Below are positions 1 to 6,135 of a stretch of 6,672 nucleotides of DNA, in pieces (position 1 is the stretch's first letter; each line of letters begins with the position of its first letter). This DNA is from Selenomonadales bacterium. Its GTDB lineage: Bacteria > Bacillota > Negativicutes > RGIG982. The stretch is taken from contig JAFPBC010000249.1 in the NCBI GenBank assembly GCA_017390595.1, positions 1 to 6,672 on the forward strand. The letters are read 5' to 3'. Under the pieces are notes generated by a model that searched no databases, was not told the origin of the DNA, and saw only the letters and a program-made list of their open reading frames with translations. The position numbers and the translations under genes were made by a program.

Positions 1-357
1 GAGCTCGAGACCGAAGAACTGGTCGATCATGGTGAAGATCTTGGCATTGGCAACGAGCGTTACCTCGGGATAACGGAAAGCGATCTCTGCGATGAGCGCG
101 CAGTGGTCGGGTTCCATGTGGTTGATGATGAAGTAGTCGAGCGGACGGCCCGAGAGGCCGAATGTGAGGTTTTCCATGAACTGGTCTCTGACGGAGGCAT
201 CTGCCGTGTCGATGAGAGCCGTTTTTTCGTCGGTGATGAGGTACGCGTTGTACGATACGCCTTCGGGGATGGGGAACATATTTTCGAATAATTGCAGACG
301 ACGGTCGTCTGCGCCGATGTAGAGAATGTCATCGGTCACTTTTCTGGTTGCATGCAT
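1..357 (-). CDS. Flavodiiron protein (A-type flavoprotein), N-terminal part, cut by window edge
   Basis: This reading frame starts with ATG at 357 and stays open to base 1, giving the first 119 residues. Flavodiiron proteins are cytoplasmic enzymes that reduce O2 to water and/or NO to N2O, with electrons from rubredoxin or a flavin reductase; they pair a metallo-beta-lactamase-like diiron domain with a C-terminal FMN-binding flavodoxin domain. The visible part is the start of the diiron domain. It carries the signature HMEPDH at residues 80-85, whose H80, E82, D84 and H85 match the family's first iron ligands. The earlier stretch around residues 33-50 (PEGVSYNAYLITDEKTALID) is typical of the family. 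The remaining ligands and the flavodoxin domain lie outside. GGAGG at 366-370 sits 8 bases before the start and supports it. The gene follows the MerR gene on the same strand but is separated from it by a terminator, so it is probably transcribed alone. Whether O2 or NO is the main substrate cannot be told. Confidence 0.9.
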   Translation of the reverse strand, partial: MHATRKVTDDILYIGADDRRLQLFENMFPIPEGVSYNAYLITDEKTALIDTADASVRDQFMENLTFGLSGRPLDYFIINHMEPDHCALIAEIAFRYPEVTLVANAKIFTMIDQFFGLEL

Positions 358-400
358 ATTATTATCCTCCGTTGGGAATGGTCGTCTTTTAAAAATGCCT

Positions 401-414
401 ATAATATCAGTATA
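401..414 (-). promoter_or_regulatory. Possible promoter of the flavodiiron gene
   Basis: Two -10 candidates lie between the MerR terminator and the flavodiiron start on the minus strand. TATTAT (406-401) is preceded by TGA, an extended -10 form. TATACT (414-409) has a weak TTGTTT 18 bases upstream, inside the terminator stem. The location after a terminator makes a promoter necessary, but the exact boxes are uncertain. Confidence 0.4.
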
Positions 415-428
415 CGATAAACAGAGAG

Positions 429-465
429 AAAAAAACAAGGGCATTCGATGAAATGTCCTTGTTTT
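429..465 (-). terminator. Intrinsic terminator downstream of the MerR gene
   Basis: On the minus strand AAAACAAGG (465-457) pairs with CCTTGTTTT (440-432). An inner CATT/AATG pair follows after one A/C mismatch, with a 6-base loop (451-446). A run of seven T (435-429) follows on the minus strand. It begins 8 bases after the MerR stop codon. The plus-strand reading has a poorer tail (GGCTGTTTTT), so the main use is probably for the MerR transcript. Confidence 0.8.
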
Positions 466-473
466 GGCTGTTT

Positions 474-1322
474 TTATTCCGTCTGTTCGGTCTCTTCGGC
501 GATGACTTGTACGGAGAGACTGTTGAGATAGTCGTCGGTGTTTTCTGTGAGGAGATGGTTTTTGAGCTGGAGGAGGTAGACGTCGCCTGTCGGAGTGAGG
601 CGATGTTCGTCGAGGTAGGCCTTGAGCCGTGCGAAGACGGCGGGGGCTTCGGTGTAGTATGTGCCGCGGAAGTTGACCGTGACGTATGTGCCCGCGGGCC
701 GTGTGAAGTTGGCGCGGTCGCTGTCTTCGGCTCCGAGCGGGAAGTAGTACGCGGTCGTGTGACCGAATCGCTCATTGAAAAAATCTTCTCCGCGGATGAG
801 CCAGCCTGCGTCGAACGGCTGGATGCGACCGTCGGTCTCGGCGAGCTGGGTATGCGACGAGAGGACGCGCAGTCGGTCGTGAAGAGGCATATCGGCAGAG
901 AGCGGTTCGCTGATGAGGAGCTTGAGCTCGTCTTCTTCGGTCAGAGCGATGTCCTCAAGGTCGAGCACGTCAAGATATGTCAGCGTTTCGAGCGTATCTG
1001 CCAAGGACGAACGGAGCGTCTGTGCTTCTTCGATGATGCGGTCGCACTCGGCGACTTTGTCTCGGAGCAGTTGTTCGAAGGCCTCTTTCGAGCGGGTGCT
1101 GAGATACGTGCGGATGTCGGATAAGGATACGTTCATCTTGCGTAGGTTGAGGATGAGCGCAAGCGTCAGATACTGCGATGTCGAGTAATAGCGGTAGCCG
1201 TTCTCGTTCACGTGGGCGGGCGGTAAGAGACCGTTCTTGTCGTAAAAGAGGACAGTCTGTTTTGTGATATTATGCAGATTCGCGAGTTGCCCCGCGGTGA
1301 TGTAAGTGTCGTTTGTGGGCAT
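474..1322 (-). CDS. MerR-family transcriptional activator with GyrI-like effector-binding domain
   Basis: This 282-residue protein is built like BmrR/BltR-type regulators. Residues 8-35 form the DNA-binding helix-turn-helix (ITAGQLANLHNITKQTVLFY, then the GLLPP turn). Residues 38-75 hold the wing and second helix pair, including the characteristic NENGYRYYS. Residues 78-113 are a long charged helix expected to form the antiparallel dimer coiled coil. Residues 130-275 resemble the GyrI-like/AraC effector-binding fold (YFPLGAEDS at 193-201, RPAGTYVTVNFRGTY at 208-222, a C-terminal strand near 266-274). Family members bind promoters with overlong 19-20 bp spacers and activate on binding a small, often hydrophobic or cationic ligand. 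No cysteine cluster typical of metal-sensing MerR proteins is seen. AAAGGAG (1336-1330) lies 7 bases before the ATG, fixing the start. No drug-efflux gene adjoins it. The nearest MerR-type promoter is the one at 1738-1768 in front of the divergent uptake operon, its plausible target. The ligand is unknown. Confidence 0.9.
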   Translation of the reverse strand: MPTNDTYITAGQLANLHNITKQTVLFYDKNGLLPPAHVNENGYRYYSTSQYLTLALILNLRKMNVSLSDIRTYLSTRSKEAFEQLLRDKVAECDRIIEEAQTLRSSLADTLETLTYLDVLDLEDIALTEEDELKLLISEPLSADMPLHDRLRVLSSHTQLAETDGRIQPFDAGWLIRGEDFFNERFGHTTAYYFPLGAEDSDRANFTRPAGTYVTVNFRGTYYTEAPAVFARLKAYLDEHRLTPTGDVYLLQLKNHLLTENTDDYLNSLSVQVIAEETEQTE

Positions 1323-1737
1323 GGGAGGGCTCCTTTAAAAAAGTAATAATAAAGGGAGTGGACTAATAAAAAATGATCTAGCCCAACAGTATTGTGGTAT
1401 TTCTTGCCGATTTGAAACGGTTTTCGCGAAGGGAATCACGCGAAATCAGCGTAATGGCTTTGGCGAGACTGTTTGAGCGAAGCGAGTTTCGAAGCCACAT
1501 GAAGCTGATGAGCGATGATGTACTCGAAAACCTTTCATCGGAGGCTGGTTTCTTTGGTTCGTTTCTTTGCCATCAAAGAAATGAACAAAGAGAGAAGAAG
1601 TAGATTGGTAAACAGACTTGTTTCGCGATTTGCGTCACAAGATAGCGACATACGAAAACCCGCATCGCCATATCCTCTTCTCCCCTCCAGTATACCACAA
1701 ATCCCCTTGTTTTTCTCGCATATCCGTATTCCTTCTC
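1323..1737. other. Gene-poor intergenic region between the MerR gene and the uptake operon
   Basis: About 415 bases without a convincing gene. Several short reading frames exist but lack good ribosome binding sites or recognisable domains. The left 20 bases hold the MerR ribosome binding site; I could not identify a confident MerR promoter. The middle (about 1411-1600) is the hairpin-rich repeat-like segment listed separately. The right part (1600-1737) is unremarkable apart from a possible minus-strand extended -10 near 1689-1697. The spacing is unusually long for a MerR regulator and its target. Confidence 0.6.
1411..1594. repeat. Hairpin-rich segment resembling a dispersed intergenic repeat
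   Basis: The segment contains two hairpins. TTTCGCG (1422-1428) pairs with CGCGAAA (1439-1445) around a 10-base loop. A longer hairpin has TTTCTTTG (1562-1569) pairing with CAAAGAAA (1574-1581) around CCAT, then a G/T wobble, GTTC/GAAC, a bulged G and CTTT/AAAG. Translated on the plus strand it gives phrases such as LARLFERSEF and GFFGSFLCHQRNEQ. I recognise these as common in tiny hypothetical proteins called from repeated intergenic DNA in many bacteria. The weak start (GTG at 1394, no ribosome binding site) argues against a protein. It is most likely a degenerate repeat or a source of structured RNA. Only one copy is in the window, so repetition itself is not shown here. Confidence 0.45.
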
Positions 1738-1768
1738 TTGACTGTATAGCAACTATACACTTTATAAT
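1738..1768 (+). promoter_or_regulatory. MerR-type promoter and operator of the uptake operon
   Basis: TTGACT (1738-1743) and a perfect TATAAT (1763-1768) are separated by 19 bases rather than the usual 17. The spacer holds a perfect dyad: TGTATAG (1743-1749), CAA, CTATACA (1753-1759). An overlong spacer containing a dyad is the hallmark of promoters activated by MerR-family regulators, which twist the DNA to realign the two boxes. Transcription would begin near 1775, leaving a leader of about 28 bases before the ATG at 1804. The nearby divergent MerR gene is the natural candidate regulator, but another family member could act. A GntR-like regulator could also recognise such a dyad. Confidence 0.75.
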
Positions 1769-1803
1769 GAAAAATACGAAGATAAAAGGAGATTTTTATA
1801 TAT

Positions 1804-2784
1804 ATGAAACGAATGATATGGCTTATCGTGCTGATGATAAGCGTGATGATAGTCGGCGGCTGCGGCGGTGAGCGTACCGCCCAAGAAGGCGCGTACCAAG
1901 TGACGGACGTGCGCGGTACGGTCGTGACGATACCGAAGAAGCCCGAGCGTATCATGACGATGTCGTTCGATACGGACGGTATCGTGCTCGGACTCGTCGG
2001 CCCCGATAAGATGGCGGCAAGCTCCGTTATCTTAGACGACCCCGACAGCTCGAATGTGACGCACTTGACGAAACGCATCGCGAAGAAGATCACGACACCG
2101 ACGGTCGAGGAGATCCTCGCGATGAAGCCCGACCTTATCATCGTGCCCGACTGGGGCAGTATCGAGCAGGTAGCGAACCTTCGTGACCTCGGCCTTACCG
2201 TCGTCGTCGTCAAAGGAGCGAAAAACATTGCCGATGTCAAAGATAATGTCAAGATGATAGCAGATGCTATCGGCGAACCTGGTAAGGGAACACGTCTTGT
2301 AGCCAAGATGGACGCAAAGCTTGCCGAGATCAAAGCAAAAGTAGACAAGATACCGCAGAGTGAGCGTAAAAAAGTCGTGCTCCTCTCGCTCATGCCGATG
2401 TACGGCGGTATCGGCTGCGCGTTCGATGATGCGTGTAAGTACGCAGGCGTTACGAACGGCATGGCAGAAGCAGGTATCCACATGGGGCAGACGCTGACGA
2501 AAGAAATGCTTCTTTCTATCGACCCCGATATCCTCTTCCTCCCCAGCTACACGAACCACGGTCAGATCGATGTCAAAGCACATCGTGAAAAATACCTCGG
2601 CGACCCTGCGCTCGCACCGATGAAAGCCATCAAAAATCAGGCCTTCGCCTTCCCGCGTGAAGGATACCTCTACAACTGCTCGCAGGACATCGTGTTCGCC
2701 GTACAAGAGATCGCCTATGCCGTCTACGGTGACGACTTCCGATTGGGAAAAGACGAACACCTCTCGGTCGTAGGTGACAACTGA
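1804..2784 (+). CDS. Lipoprotein substrate-binding protein, BtuF/FhuD/FepB class (periplasmic binding protein PF01497-like)
   Basis: This 326-residue protein is a predicted membrane-anchored periplasmic binding protein of the class that delivers cobalamin, haem or ferric siderophores to ABC importers. Residues 1-19 are a lipoprotein signal peptide (MKRMIWLIVL..., lipobox VGGC) with lipidation expected at C20. The family pattern follows: RGTVVTIPKKPERIMTM at 38-54, PTVEEILAMKPDLIIV at 99-114, a long linking helix at about 143-182, and the second lobe with LTKEMLLSIDPDILFLPS at 231-248. Length and order fit the family. The start is the ATG at 1804; AAAAGGAG at 1784-1791 is 12 bases upstream, rather far, so M4 (1813) is a less likely alternative. 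The stop overlaps the next gene by one base. The substrate cannot be read from sequence. No permease or ATPase gene is present, which is unusual for this family. Confidence 0.9.
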   Translation: MKRMIWLIVLMISVMIVGGCGGERTAQEGAYQVTDVRGTVVTIPKKPERIMTMSFDTDGIVLGLVGPDKMAASSVILDDPDSSNVTHLTKRIAKKITTPTVEEILAMKPDLIIVPDWGSIEQVANLRDLGLTVVVVKGAKNIADVKDNVKMIADAIGEPGKGTRLVAKMDAKLAEIKAKVDKIPQSERKKVVLLSLMPMYGGIGCAFDDACKYAGVTNGMAEAGIHMGQTLTKEMLLSIDPDILFLPSYTNHGQIDVKAHREKYLGDPALAPMKAIKNQAFAFPREGYLYNCSQDIVFAVQEIAYAVYGDDFRLGKDEHLSVVGDN

Positions 2785-3737
2785 TGAAACAGCTCTTCAA
2801 CTACTATCCGCTCGCCGAATACGAGGCGGAGCTTACCGAACGCTACGGCTCCTTCGGCGCATATCTTACCGCCTGCGGTTTAGACGGTGCGGAAGTATTC
2901 CTTCCGACAGAATATCATAAAGACCTTGCCCGACATACCGTCGGTATCCATCTGCCGTATCTGCCGCATTGGACAGCCTTCTGGAAAGGCGACGAAGTTC
3001 GCCTGAGAGGGCAGTTCGCCTCGCGGGAAGAACAGCGAGCCTATTTCGGCGGAGCAGACACCCGCGAAGAATGGACAGAGCGTGTACGCGCAAGTATCCG
3101 CCGCGCGCTTTGCTACAAGCCCGAATACCTTGTCTGGCACGTATCCGAAGCCGACTCGGACGAGATATACACACGCGACTTTCACTATACGAACGAAGAC
3201 GTGCTCGAAGCGACGGCAGAGCTGTTTTATTGCGTAGCCGATATCATACCGCACGATGTCCCCGTCCTTTTTGAAAATCTCTGGTGGCCGGGACTGACGC
3301 TCACCGACCGACGTGAGACAGAAGCGTTCTTTCGCCTGATAGACCGCGACTCGGCAGGCATCATGCTCGATACAGGCCATCTGATGAATACGAATACCGC
3401 CCTTCAAAGCGAAGAAGAAGCGGCCGACTATATCCTCCGCACAGTCGACAGTCTCGGCGACCTTGCGAGCCGTATCCGCGGGATGCATCTCCAATGCTCG
3501 CTATCGGGCGACTACGTGACGCACGCCCTCAGGAGACGACCGCGAGAGCTCTCGGCAGAAACAGAGATGGCGCATATCGCCGCGATAGACGAACATCGTC
3601 CGTGTCAAACGGATGCCATGCGGCGCGTCATCGACCATATCCGCCCGAGCTGGCTCGTACATGAGCTCTACTACGATAACTTATCCCATATGCACACCAT
3701 GCTGACGAAGGTGCAACACCTCCTCGGCTTACGATAA
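2784..3737 (+). CDS. Xylose-isomerase-like TIM-barrel protein (sugar phosphate isomerase/epimerase or AP endonuclease 2 superfamily)
   Basis: This 317-residue protein has no signal peptide or membrane segment and is expected in the cytoplasm. Alternating strand/helix pieces and conserved polar residues at strand ends indicate a TIM barrel of the xylose-isomerase-like superfamily. Candidate metal ligands are all in place: H56 (VGIHLPYLP), H119 (VWHVSE), E164 (VLFENLWWPG), D196 and H199 (IMLDTGHL), H235 (GMHLQCS) and E294 (LVHELYY). The pattern glutamate, aspartate, histidine, glutamate on successive late strands is that of active enzymes in this group, which isomerise, epimerise or cleave using divalent metals. 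The specific reaction is unknown; the superfamily is very broad. Its ATG shares one base with the preceding stop (TGATG), with only a weak AGGTG (2773-2777) upstream, implying translational coupling to the binding-protein gene. The receptor gene follows after 27 bases. This tight placement suggests it acts on the imported ligand or a breakdown product. Confidence 0.75.
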   Translation: MKQLFNYYPLAEYEAELTERYGSFGAYLTACGLDGAEVFLPTEYHKDLARHTVGIHLPYLPHWTAFWKGDEVRLRGQFASREEQRAYFGGADTREEWTERVRASIRRALCYKPEYLVWHVSEADSDEIYTRDFHYTNEDVLEATAELFYCVADIIPHDVPVLFENLWWPGLTLTDRRETEAFFRLIDRDSAGIMLDTGHLMNTNTALQSEEEAADYILRTVDSLGDLASRIRGMHLQCSLSGDYVTHALRRRPRELSAETEMAHIAAIDEHRPCQTDAMRRVIDHIRPSWLVHELYYDNLSHMHTMLTKVQHLLGLR

Positions 3738-3764
3738 CTGACATAAGAGAAAGAAGGAAGAAAG

Positions 3765-5660
3765 ATGAACAAAAAGATCGCCTTATCCGCACTCATTGCC
3801 TGCGCGCTCACGCTCGGCATCAGCCAAGCCGATACATACGCCAATGCTCCTGCCGAAAATGATATGCTCCTTGACAGCATCGTCATCACTGCGACCCGTA
3901 CCCCTGTCGAAGCATCGAAAGCCAACGCCAACATCACCGTCATCACCGCCGAAGACATCGCCAAAAACCACTACCAAGACCTCTCCGAAGCACTTCGCTC
4001 CGTACCCGGTGTCTATATCGCCAACTCCGCACCGGCAGGCTATGAGACAGCCAACTCCATGAAGATAAACGGTGCCGACGAGATCGTCGTCCTCATCGAC
4101 GGTGTCAAGATCAACTCCGCGGGACAGAGATTCTCCGCAGGCATGCTCCGTGACATGAAGAACATCGAACGTATCGAAGTCCTCAAAGGCTCTGCCTCCG
4201 TCCTCTACGGCTCCGATGCCAAAGGCGGCGTCATCAACATCATCACGAAAAAGATAGACACCAACCACACCACCTTCGGCGTAAGCGCGGGCAGCTATAA
4301 CAAACAGCAGTACAACTTCTCCACCGAAGGCTACGAAAACGGATTCTCGTACCGCATCAGCGCGCAAAAAGATAAAAGCGGCGACTTCAAAGACGGCCAC
4401 GGCACCACCGTACCGAACAAGCTCGATGCCAACAGCGTATCCATCAAGCTCGCCCAGGAGCTCTCCGATAAACATGAGCTCGGCTTCACCTACGACCAGT
4501 ACCAAGCCGACACCAAGTCGCGCGCCCTCTGGGAACAGTACCTGCACGACGGCAAGATAGACAACTACAACTGGAAGATCACCCTTCAGTCCGACTTTGA
4601 TGACAAAACATCGAATTTCTTCGCCTTCAGCAACAACATGTACGACACGAACGTACAAAACGAATACGTCGACTACTTCACAGGCAATATCGTCCTCGAT
4701 GACTACCGCACCAAGATCAAAACGCTCCGCATCACCGACCAGCTCACGATCGATATGTCCGACAAACACCGCCTCACCACAGGCTTTGAATACACGCGTG
4801 ACACCATCGAATCGGCAGGCGACGTCGAGATGCACAACCGCGCACTTTTCCTTCAGAACGAATGGAACCTCACCGACGCGCTCAAGCTCACCACAGGTAT
4901 CCGCTATGACAACAACTCGGGCTTCGGCGACCACACCACACCGAGCGTCAACCTCGGCTACCAATTCAGCGACAAGACCAACGCCTATGTAGGCTATAAC
5001 GAATACTTCATCGCACCGAGCCCGATGCACCTCTACGACGCATACTACGGCAACAGAAACACCGAGGCGGAAACAGGCGACACGAAAGAATTCGGTATCA
5101 ACCACCGCTTCGACGACACGATGAGCATGTCGGCACACCTCTTCTGGCGCAACTCCGAAAACCGTATCGGCTTCCTCTATGACACCAACCGCTACGGCAA
5201 CGTCGGCGATGAAAAAGCCCACGGCTGGGATGTATCGCTCAAGAAGACCTTCAGCGACACCGTCACCGCATATGTAGGCTACACCCACACCACCATCGAC
5301 GCGACCGAACAACGCGGTCCGAACGCGGACGGCTACTTGCCGGAAGACACCGTCAATATCGGCATCGATTACAGCGAAAACAAATGGAACGTCGGCGTAC
5401 AGGCACGTGCCAACTTCGACCGCAGAGGACCTGCGCAGACGGCGGGCGGAAAATTCTTCCCCGAAGAGACCTTCTGGATCTGGGATATCGGCTTCAACTA
5501 CCAAGCCGATGACAACACCAAAGTATTCGCCAAAGTCAACAACCTCTTCGACAAATTCTATGCCGAACAATCGAACGTCCTCGTCGGCTACGGCTCTGCG
5601 GGTCAATGGTACACCGCACCCGGCCGCAACTTCATCATGGGCGTAGAATACTCCTTCTAA
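3765..5660 (+). CDS. TonB-dependent outer-membrane receptor, BtuB-like
   Basis: This 631-residue protein is a full-length TonB-dependent receptor, close in size to BtuB-type receptors. Residues 1-22 or 1-28 form a cleavable signal peptide (hydrophobic core IALSALIACALTLG; cleavage after SQA or ANA). A TonB-box-like DSIVITATR lies at 37-45, the element that would contact TonB. The plug domain spans about 50-162, with LRSVPGVYI at 77-85, VVLIDGVKI at 108-116 and the strongly conserved IERIEVLKG...VLYGSDAKGGVINI at 134-159. The remainder is a beta-barrel rich in alternating aromatic strands and ends in VEYSF, with the terminal phenylalanine expected of outer-membrane barrels. It imports scarce bulky ligands using inner-membrane energy; corrinoid, haem and siderophore remain possible. 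AAGGA (3754-3758) lies 6 bases before the ATG. Codon use is skewed: after codon 7 the gene has no TTA, CTA or TCA codon. It is the last gene of its operon. Confidence 0.93.
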   Translation: MNKKIALSALIACALTLGISQADTYANAPAENDMLLDSIVITATRTPVEASKANANITVITAEDIAKNHYQDLSEALRSVPGVYIANSAPAGYETANSMKINGADEIVVLIDGVKINSAGQRFSAGMLRDMKNIERIEVLKGSASVLYGSDAKGGVINIITKKIDTNHTTFGVSAGSYNKQQYNFSTEGYENGFSYRISAQKDKSGDFKDGHGTTVPNKLDANSVSIKLAQELSDKHELGFTYDQYQADTKSRALWEQYLHDGKIDNYNWKITLQSDFDDKTSNFFAFSNNMYDTNVQNEYVDYFTGNIVLDDYRTKIKTLRITDQLTIDMSDKHRLTTGFEYTRDTIESAGDVEMHNRALFLQNEWNLTDALKLTTGIRYDNNSGFGDHTTPSVNLGYQFSDKTNAYVGYNEYFIAPSPMHLYDAYYGNRNTEAETGDTKEFGINHRFDDTMSMSAHLFWRNSENRIGFLYDTNRYGNVGDEKAHGWDVSLKKTFSDTVTAYVGYTHTTIDATEQRGPNADGYLPEDTVNIGIDYSENKWNVGVQARANFDRRGPAQTAGGKFFPEETFWIWDIGFNYQADDNTKVFAKVNNLFDKFYAEQSNVLVGYGSAGQWYTAPGRNFIMGVEYSF

Positions 5661-5710
5661 CGACAACCATTGCTCTTACGGTAGAGCGCACGAACATAAA
5701 CAGGAACAAG

Positions 5711-5750
5711 AAAAGAGCCATGCAGAACGGGACTGCGTGGCTCTTTTTCT
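5711..5750 (+). terminator. Strong intrinsic terminator ending the uptake operon
   Basis: AAAAGAGCCA (5711-5720) pairs with TGGCTCTTTT (5738-5747). The stem continues inward through a T/G wobble and GCAG/CTGC to a 7-base loop (5726-5732). The stem is about 15 base pairs and is followed by more T (TTTTTCTGTTT). It starts 50 bases after the receptor stop codon. The A-rich left arm means it could also stop transcription from the right. Confidence 0.88.
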
Positions 5751-5982
5751 GTTTGCGGGCAGGCGGGTCTTGCCTTCGTCGGAAAGAGACAACGGGAAAG
5801 CGGGAGGCGGCACGGCTCGTCCGTGACGGAGGGAGAGAAGGAATTTGGCGATGTATATGGCTGTCGCTCTTTTGCAGAGGCACATCTCTCCCTCGGTCGG
5901 CTTCGGCAGGCAATGATCTTGGCGGAGAGAACTGTATGATAACGACCAAATAAATGAAAATCTTTCTCAAAATCTTCATATA
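5751..5982. other. Intergenic region with a repeat-like inverted segment
   Basis: No convincing gene lies between the receptor terminator and the DUF3793 promoter. The left part is GC-rich and contains CACGG (5812-5816) facing CCGTG (5821-5825). A longer inverted repeat has GAGGGAGAGA (5829-5838) pairing with TCTCTCCCTC (5885-5894), extended by GAC/GTC beyond one mismatch, around a 46-base interior. The motif of CACGGCTCGTCCGTGACGG followed by a GGAGGGAGAG run resembles short repeats I know from gut Firmicute intergenic regions. A repeat family is an inference, since only one copy is visible. The last 30 bases are AT-rich and lead into the promoter. Confidence 0.4.
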
Positions 5983-5997
5983 TGATATTGATTCTCA
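5983..5997 (+). promoter_or_regulatory. Fur-box-like operator
   Basis: TGATATTGATTCTCA matches the 7-1-7 Fur box TGATAAT-N-ATTATCA at 12 of 14 defined positions. The overlapping 19-base window 5984-6002 matches the classic GATAATGATAATCATTATC at 14 of 19. The site covers the -35 region of the predicted promoter, so iron-loaded Fur would be expected to block transcription of the DUF3793 gene. Confidence 0.65.
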
Positions 5998-6016
5998 ATC
6001 TCGTATATGATATACT
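5988..6016 (+). promoter_or_regulatory. Promoter of the DUF3793 gene
   Basis: TTGATT (5988-5993) and TATACT (6011-6016) are separated by exactly 17 bases. Each is close to consensus, and the flanking DNA is AT-rich. The predicted start near 6023 leaves a leader of roughly 110 bases before the coding region, in which I saw no recognisable riboswitch. A ten-base direct repeat TATATGATAT occurs at 5979-5988 and 6004-6013, flanking the Fur-like site. Confidence 0.65.
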
Positions 6017-6135
6017 ATCCCTAGAAATTAGGTATGAATATTCGCGTGCAATAGGTGCGCCGAATAAGATAAGGAAAGAAGGCATCTCAAAATAGAATGA
6101 GAGAAGCGAGATAAGCCGTCGTGAAGGAGGGATAG

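Noticed and set aside
1394..1603. 69-codon plus-strand frame in the MerR/operon gap
   Set aside because: The start is GTG with no ribosome binding site and the phrases match repeat-derived hypothetical proteins, so it is reported as a repeat-like segment instead.
1395..1803. Cobalamin riboswitch upstream of the uptake operon
   Set aside because: I looked for the conserved B12-box and the GCCACTG-type core and found neither. The leader between the predicted start near 1775 and the ATG is also too short to hold one.
1700..1803. Fur box upstream of the binding-protein gene
   Set aside because: The only dyad is TGTATAG-CAA-CTATACA inside the promoter spacer, which does not fit the Fur pattern.
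1635..2483. 282-codon minus-strand frame overlapping the binding-protein gene
   Set aside because: It overlaps a well-supported lipoprotein gene and its promoter, and its translation has no recognisable domain.
3783..5666. 627-codon open frame on the minus strand opposite the TonB receptor
   Set aside because: It is exactly codon-aligned with the receptor, starts with TTG without a clear ribosome binding site, and its product has a low-complexity valine/aspartate/glycine-rich make-up. It is a by-product of sense codon bias.
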